A stretch of 64,000 nucleotides of DNA, taken from positions 124,001-188,000 of the forward strand of contig NZ_JACOGA010000004.1 of assembly GCF_014284175.1 (NCBI RefSeq), in the 5' to 3' direction. Under the pieces are notes generated by a model. The model saw only the letters and a program-made list of their open reading frames with translations, had not been told where the DNA came from and searched no databases. Shown here in pieces: positions 46,415 through 58,400 of this stretch. Made by a program: the position numbers and the translations under genes. Positions within the stretch are counted from its first letter, which is position 1. Each line of letters begins with the position of its first letter. The DNA is from Affinundibacterium flavidum (GTDB taxonomy: Bacteria > Pseudomonadota > Gammaproteobacteria > Burkholderiales > Burkholderiaceae_D).

Positions 46415-49400
46415 TTAAGCAATGATGTCAGTGTGTGTGAAGTTAGCTGAAGTAATACCAACCAATTTCACTACACCGTCAACTGTACCGTCGCCGTTTG
46501 CATCGAAGAACAACACGCCATAACCGCTCGCGCCATTAACTGATGTCAAGAAGTACTGAACTACACTTGGGCTTGCACCGAATGCTGCATTCGCTGCTGC
46601 CAGAGCAGTCGCGTAATCTGCAACGCCAGCTGCTTCAGCGTAGTTAGTTGCACTACCAGCTACCAAGTTCAGATCGATCTTATCAGTACCTGACAAGAAG
46701 TCAGTAATGATATCAGCCGTCGCAGGATCAGCTGCACCAGTTACAGATGCACCTGAACCACTGAAACCACCTTTAGTAACAGCAGAAGCTGTGAAGCCAC
46801 CGTTGTCTGGGTTAGTGTCAGTAATTGTCAAGACGTTACCAGCTACTGTCGCGCTGATTGCTGTTTGCAGATTGACTTCCGTTTGGAAACGAACAGCGAT
46901 ATCGCCTGCTGTTTCGCCACCAAGAGCTGTCAAAGTGATCGCAGTACTACTTGCTGCACCTGCTGGTGTGAAAGTGAATGTGTATTTCTCACCTGCAACC
47001 AACATATCACCAGCTGCTGCACCGATAGTCAGTGTTTGAACTTGCGCAACGTCAGAACCGTCAGCGTACATGATCATGTCTGAAGCCGTATCAGCATCAG
47101 CGCCAGCTCCGTTGAAGCCAGTAATAGTGATAGAGCTACCATTTGCTGCTTCTACAGAAACGAACTGGTTAATTGATGTAGCAGTGAAGCCTGTCAAAGC
47201 GCTAAATGCCGCAGCAATCTTACCGGAGACTTGATTAACCGTATCACCGTTCACCAATGCGATGTTCAACGCTACCGCTGCTGCGCCATTGACTGAGTAG
47301 TTGACGATCAAGTTACCAGAAGCAGTAGCTGCCTCTTGAACAGTAATCAATTCACGGTCATGGCCAGGTGTTGTCGTCACTGTTGTCATAGACAATGGTG
47401 TACTTGTACCGACGATGAATTCAAACACGTCTGCACCCAAACCACCAGTCATAGTATCGACAGCCAAGGCATTGCTTTGATTAGTGTTACCACCCGCGAT
47501 GAGATCAGCGAATGCACTACCAATCAAAGTATCAGTGCCAGTCGCGTTATCTGTGCTACCAGTCAAGCTGTAGCCCTTAGAACCTGTTGCCAAGCTCATA
47601 TCGACTTTACTTGCTGCTGCACCGACATCTACTGTCAAGTTCACAGTACCACCGTTGTTAGCGGATGCTGCTGTCGCTACGAAACCACGTACACCTGCAG
47701 AGATGTCGTTAGTCAACAAAGCATTGACAGTTGCACCAGCAGAAACTACCAACACGTCTTGCTGTGTGCCAGGAGCAACTTCGCCGATCAAGCCAACGAT
47801 AGTGTCGATACCGGAAGTGATGTTGTGTGTCACGATACCGCCGAAACTAGATTCGTCGATTGTGTCATTACCACCATTACCAGCAACTGTTGCGTCTTTC
47901 GTGCCTGTCAATGTGATTGCGTCATCATTTACAGAACCGATTACTGTAGGACCAGACAACACTGCTTTGCCACCGATAGAACCGATGTTTGCATCGCCCA
48001 AAGTCAAGGACAAAGTTGCATCTGTATCGAAGCCAACTGCTGGAGCAACGACCAATGTCGCGCCAGAGATATCGACGATAGCTGTTTGCAAATTAGCGCC
48101 CAATGCCAAGTTAGAAGCATTGCCAACCAGTTTCACTGTACCTGCACCGAAGATGTTCACGCCAGCTGTTGCCAATGCATCTGCTTGAGCAGGTGTCAAT
48201 GTCAATGTTTGGCCTGTCTTAACTTCGATACCAGCTGCAGAGTTCATCGTCAAGTTGATCAATGTCAAATCGATAGAGCTTTCGATGACCAATGGTACGT
48301 TAGTCAATGTCAAGAATGAACCAGTTTGCAATACCAAACCAGCGCCGAATGCCAAGAAGCTGCCTGGTGCTGCTGTTGTGTAATCAAACACCCAGTGGCT
48401 GCCTGTCGTCAATGTTGGAGTACCTTGACCAGCTACTGCTGCCAATGTTGCTGTAGTTACGCCAGCACCAGTTACGAATGTGAACGCTTCTTCACCAGAC
48501 GCTGCATCGTACTTAGTCAAATTACCGCCTTCAGCCACGTCATCTGTGCCATCCAGGTTGGAAATTGTACCGAGATTCAATGTGCCGTTATAGCCATTGA
48601 CAACGATGTTACTCAACTCTGTACCTGATACACCAGCATTAACTACTTTGCCTAACAAATCGTTAGAACCCAAAGTGATCGTTGCTGTTGTGTTGAAGCT
48701 AGTTGCATCGCCTTTGATCGTCAAAGTTTCAGCTTTTGCGTTCAAGTTGATCGCTGGGCTTGCACCTGTGATTGTCAATGTGCCTGCGAAACCAGTTGTA
48801 CCGTCAACACCAGTTGCGATGATGTCAGTCAAATCGATAGTCGCTGCTGCAAAATCAACGTCCGTTACATTCAAAGACTTCAATGTCACGTCATTTGCGC
48901 CATCCAGTTTCAATGTAGCAGTGTTGATCGTTTTTGCTGCTGGAGCTTCTGCATCAAATGTGATCGTACCAACAGACAAATCAGCACCTGTCAATACATT
49001 CGAAGTGTGATCTTTGTTGTTCAATGCCAGATCCAAGCCTGTCAACATTGTGACTTCTTTGAGATCCAAGCCATTGCTTGTACCAACAGAGATGTTACCG
49101 ATTGTATTCAAGCCAGTTGGGCTGACATGTTTGGTTTCATTGAAGCCCCAACGTGCCAACAAATCGCCTGTGTCATCTGCCAATACTGAACGGATAATCA
49201 AAGAGTCAAAGTGGATAGACGCTGGATCAACCGCTGGTGAAGCTGGAACCACCATGTTGTCGATTTCAATGTTACCTACAGTCACTTGACCACCCATGCG
49301 GATGTCGAGAGATTGGATATGTTCCAAACGATCTGCATCTGCGAAGTTGATGCCCAAAGGTGCATTTGTGAACGAAGCCAATTCGATCACGCGATCTACG

Positions 49401-52400
49401 CCTACTGAACTATCCAAAGCTGCTGCCAAATCTGTCAGGCTATGGAAGTCAACGCGCAAGATTTGTGTCGGCAATGTTGTGAACAAGTTCTCAACGTTTT
49501 GACCATTGACCAATGCTTCTGGGAAGAACACACGACCGATATTGCCTGCATAGCCGTTTGTATTCACTGGTGCAGCTACACTTGTGAACAACCAAACAAC
49601 GTTTGTAGATGTTGTTGGATCGACGTCAGCGATATCTTGAACGACAGTGATCTTATGAGCTGCTTGTGCAACGTTTTGGAACTGGATAGTTTGACCACCC
49701 AATGTTGTGTTATCACCAGCAACGTCGAACAATTGAACAGTGAAGTTACCCAAGTTAGTAGCAGCATTCAACGTCACGTTTGCTGCGTGCGTTACAACAT
49801 TGCTTTCTTTCAAGGTCACAACACCTGCAACCTCAGCTGCGATGCCGCTCAAGTCAACTGCTGCAGTGCTCAGATCAACTACGTTGACTGTACCGTTAGT
49901 CAATGCATTGCTGTCCAAATCTGCGCCAGCAACAATGTGCAAACCGCTCGCTTGTGCTGCTGTCAATGTCAATGTGACGCCATCTTTCAATACGATGTTT
50001 TTCACACCAGTGATGCTCAAACTATCGAGTTGAGTGAAGTCAGTATTAGCATCGATATACAGAGTTGCATTCGCACCCAGATCGATAACCAAAGCATTAG
50101 ACTCAGTTGCACTTACCAAATCGCCAACGTTACCGTAGGTATTCGCACCTAAGTGGAATTCACTACCAGCTGCTGCTTTAGACAAGTCAAATTTCCATTT
50201 TGCTGCGTGTGTTGCTGCTGCATCCAATGTATCGCCACCGAAAGTCAAGCCACCGAAAGTCAACTTAGTCACGCCTGAACCAGATGTGAATGTGAAGTCT
50301 TCAGAGTCAACGTCAGTGATATCGCCCAAGGACAAGTTACCGGACAAGTTAGATGCATTCAAGACGGACAAAGTTGCGCTTGTGATACCTTCACTTGCAC
50401 CACCTTTAGTATCGAACACAATATTACCTGTACCAGACAAGTTAATTGTTTCGAGGTGGCTATCGCTAGTGATTGCAGGTGTGTTACCTGTCACTGTCAA
50501 TGTGCCGCCGCCTGTCAAGTTATTGACGACGTTCAATGTTGAGATACCGTCATTTGTGCCATCAACTGTGCTCAAGTGCGTCATTGTGACGTTTTTAGTA
50601 CCTGTCAATGTCAAGCTTGCTGTGTCGTGTGTGCCATCAGTTCCTGCAGATTGGAACGCGATGTCACCATTGATCACCAAGTCTTGTTTTGCATCGATAG
50701 TGATTTTCAACAAGTTGTTTTGACTTGTGATTGCACCACCGAGCAATGGCACTGTTGTGACACTACCAGCGATCGTGTTGACTTTCGCGCCTTCGGATAC
50801 GATGGTCAATGTATCGAAGAACTTCTGAACCATTGTGCCAGTCTTGTCGGTACGTGTTGGAATACGCAAGCTGCCGTTCAATGTGACATCGCCTTCTAAA
50901 GACAATTTCAATGAACGAACTTCATCAGTAGCGTCCCAATCATTGAATACCAATTGAGATGGTGTTGTGATACCAGCTTCGATCACGACTACGCGGTCTG
51001 TTGCGTACAAATCGATGCCCATATCTGCAGCATTTTGGTACAGACGCAATTCGATTGCGCTTGCCAATTCGTCGATTGTGTATTCCACGTTCGAGTGATT
51101 TGCTGTGAAGAATGCCGCCAACGCTTTCAATGTTGTCACGCTGTAGTTCTTCGCATTGATCTGTGTCAAACCAGGAACCGCGCCAGAACCGAATGTGTAC
51201 ACCACTGTGGAGTTTGCACCACCAGCTACATGCAAGCCATTCGCTTGGTCGTAAGTTGTTACGCCCAATGTTTGACCAGCAGCCAATGTGAAGTTTGCAG
51301 TGTTACCTACGCCACCAACAGCGATGATGGATTCGATAGTGTAGCCAGTGCCAGACACAAACTTACCGAGTGTGACAGTTGCATCTTTCAATGTGACATT
51401 GACAGTTGCATTTGCTTGTACGTTAGACAAGTCGAAACCAGCAGAACCACCAGTGCCAGAATCATCTTTATTGACATCAGCTTGTGTCAAATCAGTAATG
51501 TTCAATGTGAACTTGTTACCGTCGCCAGCATTGCCGTTTGTATCCAAACCAACGATCGTACCTTTACCTGCCAGTTGTTGGAACTGAGCAGCTGTCAAGT
51601 TCAATACTGAACCTTCTGGTACGTAGATTGTTTGAACGCCTGTCAAGTTAGTCGCAGCATTCAATGTTGTTGTGCCAGCAGCCACAGTCACGGAATCAAC
51701 TACGATACCAGAAGCTACAGATGCTACGTTGAATGCAGTGCCATCCAAGCCAACGATGTTCAAGTGCGCTGTTGTGAGCACGTTTGCATCTGCTTTGATG
51801 TTAGCTGGAGTCAATGTATTGAATTGCGCCATCGACAATGTTGCTGTCGCGTTACCATCCAATGTCAATGTGCTTACGCCTGCCAAGTTGTCACCAGTGA
51901 AGTCGAATGTTGATGCGCCTTCTACTTTCACAGCGATTTTGCTACCTGAGAATGTCAACACGTCTGCGTCTTGCACTTTTGCAGAGTTCAAAGTAACAGA
52001 TACTGTACCTGAACCAGTGTTGTTGATTGTCAAGCCATCAACGTCTGTATCGTTAGTGTTTACTTCGCCCAAGCTTACGTTCTTAGTACCAGTCACGTTC
52101 ACTACCGCTACCGCTGTAGAGTCGTAAGTTGTGTAAGCTGCACCATCATTGACAGATGAGAACTCGATGCCGTTGATATTCAATGCTTGATCTGCATTGA
52201 TGTTTACTTTCAACAAGTTGTTGTCAATATTGCCACCAAATGCAGAGAACGCAGTGATCTTGCCACTAATGATATTGGCTGGATCGAAGGAGTTCGTGTT
52301 ACCAGCTGTACCTGTAGAGTTGATTGTCAATGTATCGAACAATTTCAACTTCAAGCCAGTTGCTTTGTTGTGTGCATCGAGAACGATATCACCACCAACA

Positions 52401-55400
52401 TTCACGCCACCTTTGAGGTTCAATGTCAAGCTGTGCAATTCTTCTGTGTCAGCAGCTGGATTGAAAATCAAGCGGCCTGGTACAGTTGAACCTGCATCGA
52501 CAGACACGATTTGATCAATTTGCGTTGGCGCATTGAGCATGTCGCTTGTGATCTGTTTCGCAACACTGCCTGGCAAGCTTGTGAACACACTGTCGATGTT
52601 GCGGCCGCCGATAGCGTCTGCAGCAATTTTCAATGTGGAAACATGGAAGCCAGATGCGTCGATGTGTGTTGACCAAGAAGCTTGTGATGTTTGTGTGAAG
52701 ATCAACGCGCTGTTTGCACCGCCATTGACTGTCAAACCATCAGCTTGTGTGATTGTTGGCAAGGACAATGTCATGCCGTCACCCATGTTCACAACTTTGA
52801 AGCCACCCAAACTGTCGCCAGGTTGCAATGCAACGCTTTCTTTCAGCGTGATAGTGCCAAACTTAACACCTACGATGCCAGACAAATCGAACGCACCGAT
52901 TGCATCGATATCAGCTTGAGTCAAGTCAGTGATATTGACTGTACCCATAGTGCTGAGACCAGAACCGTGGATGTCATGCGCAACCAATTGCATGAATTGT
53001 GCTGCTGTCAAGTTCAATGTCGTGCCATCTGGAACTACCAAGGAGTTGATACCTGCCAAGCTAGTTGCGCTGTTCAATGTAACAACTGGGTCGTTCGCCA
53101 ATGTCAAAGCGATTGTGAACTTAGCAGAGTAGTTTGCAACAGCGAATGGCTGATTAGACAAACCGACTAAGTTCAAATTCGCACCAGCACCAGAAACTGC
53201 CAAGTGAGAAGCACCCAATGCTGTTGCTTGTGCCATTGTCAATGACAATGTTTGAGTGTTAGACACTGTAATGTCAGTCACGCCAGTCAAGACGTCAGCT
53301 GTCATGTCACGTGTAGCAGTCAAGTTCAACTTGATGTTACCACCAGTGAAGGACAATGCATCAGCAGCTTGAACACCAGAACCGATATTTGCTGTAACAA
53401 CGCCTGTACCTGCATTGTTGACTTTCAATGCAACAACGTCGGCATCACTTGTATCCAAGTTACCCAAGCTAACGCTCTTCGAACCGTTGATTGTCAATGA
53501 TGCAGTTGCTTTAGAGTCAAATGTTGTTGTAGCCAAGCCATCGTTATGAGAGCTGAATACGATACCACCAGTGATCTTCAATGCTTGATCCGCATTGACG
53601 ACAACGTTCAACAGATTGTTTTCTGTTACGCCACCAGTACCAGCACCAGTAATTGTGCCGTTGATGATGTTAGTTGCATCGCCAGAGTGTACGTTTGTTG
53701 CTGTACCTGTGGAGTTGATTGTCAAGGTTTTCAAACGTGCCATTGCATTGTCAACGACATCTTTTGCACCTGTGCGCAGATCGATACCGCCATCCAAGTT
53801 CACGCCACCGTTCAAATTCAATGTAACAGAATTCAACTCAGCAGATGTTGCTGTTGGGTTCAACATGATTGTGCCAGTTGCTGTTGTAACACCTGCGTCG
53901 AGGTTCACAACTTGGTCAATCAATGTAGCGCCTGCAGCGTTGTACACCACTTTAGTGACAGTGCTCTTCAAGCCAGTCAAGATTTGGTCGATATTTTGAC
54001 CTGCTACCAATGTATCCAACATCTTGATTGTTGTAACGTTGAAGCGAGATGCATTGATCACGTCAGAGCCAACAGCATTCAAACTACCAGTGTTGAATAC
54101 GCTGTCTGTGAAGACGATCGTGCTGTTTGTACCACCGTTGACAGTGATTGCACCTGTACTTGTTACGCCACCCAACTGCGCTACGCTTGGTACTGTCAAT
54201 GTCAAGCTGTCGCCCAAATTCAAAGTCTTGAATGCAGAGAAGCTGTCAGAAGTAGCTAATGTGACGCTTTCTTTGAAAGTGATTGAACCAGCTAATGAGC
54301 TAACGTTACCCAAACGTGCCAACAAGCCATTTGTTACGTCAGCTTGTGTTACGTCAGTGATGTTCACACGACCAGCACCAGCAACTACGGCTGCTGAATT
54401 TGGCAATTGCAAGAATTGTGCAGCTGTCATGCTCAAAGTTGTGCCAGCTGGGATAGACAACACCGCCACACCTTTCAAGCTTGTTGCTGCATTCAATGCT
54501 GTTGTACCAGCTGCTACAGTCACAGTATTGATTGTTACACCGCTGCTGAAGCCTGCTGCGTTAAAGACTGTTGCGCTATCCAAGCCATTGACGTTCAAAG
54601 TTGCTGTGTCAGCTGCCAATACTTTTGCAACTGTCACGTTAGCTTGGCCAATTGCAGTGATTTCTGCAGCAGACAATGTCAATGTAGAACCGTTAGTCAA
54701 GCCAACAGATTTTACGTTTGTCAATGTTGCAGCGGACAAGTCATTTGTGCCAACTACTTTCAAATTAACGCCACCTGTGCCACCAACGATAGAGCTACCG
54801 AAGTCAGCGCCCAAAGTAGAGCTGATAGAAACATTGTTCAACGTCAAGTTTGCAACACCAGCACCACCAACGAATGACACTTTGTGATCCACTGGATCTA
54901 CCAAAGTTGCGCTGAATGCACCAACTACTGCACTTGCATCGATCGTTGCCAAGTTAGATGGTAATGCAGAAGTAACAGCAACGTCTTCAGAACCAACGAA
55001 TGTCAATGTAGACAAACCGCTACCAGCAACAGCAGAGATTGTTGCATCACCTTGTGCAACATTGATAGTTGCTGTAGATGCATTGTTCAATGTGATGCTG
55101 CCAACACTGAATTTACGCTCTGTACCTGTTGTTGTTGTGCCGAGTTCAACGCCTGCGTTGTTGATGTCAACTACTGCAGTTGCATTTGAACCGTAGAAGT
55201 TAGCAACGATATTACCGACATCAGATGTGTCTGGGCTACCGTCAACTTTTAACGCTTGATTTGCATTTGCGTAGCCGTCGCCTTCCAACACGATATGCGG
55301 AGCAACTGCACCCCATGGTACGCTGTTCAATGTCAATGTATTGCCAGTGTTACCTTTCAAACCGATGAACTTGACATCTTTTGTCAAATCGCACAGGTTG

Positions 55401-58400
55401 ATCGTCACAGAACCAGCTGCATCGCCGAATTGGCCGTCAACTGAACCATTCTCACCGTTTGCATTACCAGATTTAGTGTCGATACGTGTAACCATGAAAG
55501 TTTCAACACCGCTTGTGTTCAAGCCTTTGTTGAAGCCAGTAGTACCAACATCGCCGTTCAAAATAACGTCGATACGGTTACCTGCTTGGCCGTTACCACG
55601 AATAGTACCAACGTCTTGGAAGTGATCCAAAGTCAAGCCAGTTACTTTGCCTGTGACAGCAGAGAAATCGACTGAGAATGCATCAGTTTCGTTGTTGGTA
55701 ATATCATCTTTACCGCCCAAGGAAACTTCGCCACCCAGATCAACAACGCCAGTGAACTTGATGTTTTGCGCGCCGATCAATTTCAATACTTGCGCTTCAT
55801 TTACAAAGTTACCTACTGTCAAATCTGCAGTTGCTGTTGCTGAACCCAATGTTGTTGAGTCTTGCAATGGGCCTGTAGTTGGACGCTCGTAAGTACCATC
55901 ACGGATGATAGTTACATCTTCTGCGCCGTACAAGTTACCAACAGAAATTGAACCACCGTCGATTACCAGATAGTTATTGCCGCTGTTGAATGGGTCAAAG
56001 TTTGCACCAGCTTGGTTGATGACTACTTTACCGTTCAAACCGTCAGCACCAGAGATACCGCCAACTGCAACATATTTATGCAATTGTTCAGCTGTCAATG
56101 TCAAAGTCGCGCCATTGTGCAATTCGAAGTTCAAACGTACGTTTGCGCTCAGATCTTTGCCGTTCAACAAATCTGTCAAAATAACATTGGAGTCAACAAC
56201 GATACGCAGATCTTCTGTTGCGCCGAAAGAAGCGTGCCATGTGCTGAAATTGTTTGCGCCGAGTGCTTTGAATTGATCATCAGTGATCGTCAATTCTTGC
56301 TTCAATGTCACTTTAGTGATACCTGACAATGTTGCTTCGCGCAAATCGCTGTTATTTTCAACGAACAGAGTGATGTTAGAACCAGTGATGCTGGAACCTT
56401 CCAACGCTACAACGCCTGCGCTCAAACGACCCAAGTTCAATGTATTAACACCAGCGCCCAGATCGACTTTCAACAATACGCCGCTAGAAGAGATAGTGCC
56501 TTGGAAATCTGTGGAGTTATTGTCGTTACCGTTGTTGTCGCCGTTCAGGAACGTGTTGTTAGTACCGTTGATAGTAACAGTGTCGTTACCTGTACCAGTT
56601 GTTACAGAAACGTCCGCACCAGACACAACCACTTTGTTCATGCCATTACCAGCATCGATCACCACTGCTGTACCGCTAGCTTGTGTTGTCAATACTTGGA
56701 TATTGTCGCTACCTGCGCCAGTTGTGACGGAGATGTTTGCGTTAGCTTTAGTAGAATCAGCAACGATAGTGTTGTTACCATCACCAGCGCTAATCACAAC
56801 ATTTGTACCTTCTGTTGCATTGATAACGTCGTTACCAGTGCCAGATGTGATACTGATGTTTGTCAATGCAGAACCAGTGTTGTTTGCATTGATAGTGTTA
56901 TCACCGTTACCAGCAACGATTACAGACTTAACGATGCCTGATGCTGTTGAGTAGTTAGTAGTGATTTCATCATCAGCCGCTGTACCAGTGATCTTCACAT
57001 TGTAGTGATTGTTCAAAGTTACATCGAGACCACCTGTGTTAGCAGATGCATTGATGACAGCTGGACGACCAGAGTTGAAGCTTGAGAACAAGTCTTGATC
57101 AACGCCGAATACGCCTGTGCCCTTGATTGTCATGTTGCTGACAGAGCCACCAGCGAAGAAGGTGTGGAAATGATTTTCAACGCCTTGGCTGTCGATATTC
57201 AAAGTGGACGCATTTTGCAACACGTTGATTGGCGCAGTGACATCACCTACAGCCAATTCCATGTTCAATGTGCCAGTTTGGCCAACACCGTATTGGATTG
57301 TTGTTGAACCGCCGCCGAAGTTGCCTTCTAAACGCAAAGTTGCGCCGTTGCGTACGCCAACGATAGTCAAGTTGCCAGAATCTACACTTTGATCAGTAAC
57401 AATCAACTTACCTTTAACAACTGTGCCTGATGCGGTTGTTACTGAATTGCCCAATGCTGTTGCACGGCTCAAATCGATCCAGCTGTCGTTCGTTGTTTGT
57501 GTACCTGATGGAACTGGGAAGCCAGCATCGTTAGTGTGTGTATTTTCCAGATTACCTGAACCACTACCGTATGGTGTGGTGTAGAAATTTGGCAAATCTG
57601 TTACACGAATTTCTTGAATGTTCAAGAGTTGTGTAGGTTGTGCGTATGTACCTTTTGCATCGATTTCGAGTACGTTGAAACCAGCACCACCGTCGATGTA
57701 AGCTTGATGCAACAACTCTAAACGACCAGCAACGATAACGTCGTCACCCAAAGTTGTGTAACCTTCTTCCAAAGTGCCACCGTTGTTTACCGCTGGTGTC
57801 AATTTGATTGGTTGCAATGTTGCTTCTGTACCAGAAGTTGCACCGATAACTTTTTCGAACAAACGTGTGTTACCGTTTTTGTCGAACAACAGATCGCTCA
57901 AGAACTTGAAGTAAGCTTCGCCCAATTTCACTTCTGCGTTCAGGCTTGTGCCGTCAGCGAAGCTGATTGTCAATGTGTTACCCGAACTTTGGCTTGAGCT
58001 ACCAGAACCGCTTGTATTGGCGCCACTAGTTAGTGGGTTGCTCAATGTCAAGTTTGTTACGTTTTGGAATGGATCTTTGCCGTCAGCATCGATCAAACCC
58101 AATTCTTTCAAATCTAAACCAGTGATTGTCAACAAGAATGCTTTCAAGTCTTCAACTGGAATACCGCCAGTGCTTGGAGCACCAGTGCCGTTATTGCCAG
58201 CAGCGATTGGGTTGTAGCCCCAATACACAACCTTAGTACCAGCGGAACCTGCTGAACCTGGAGCATAGCTTTCCGTCAATGTGAAAGTATGTGCTTGATC
58301 TAAATATGCTTTCGGTGCATCTGCACCATTTGCACCTGGAGTTACCATTGCGATAACGTCTTTAGAAACGGTTGCCATTTTATCGACTAAAGCCGCTTGA

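Noticed and set aside
47336..48319. Long Cys-rich open frame antisense to the giant gene (327 codons), with similar ones at 49442–50152, 50954–51610, 53546–54259 and 54024–54887
   Set aside because: They mirror the strong codon bias of the giant gene. Cys/Gln/Ser-rich low-complexity translation, no ribosome binding sites, and the sense frame is plainly coding.
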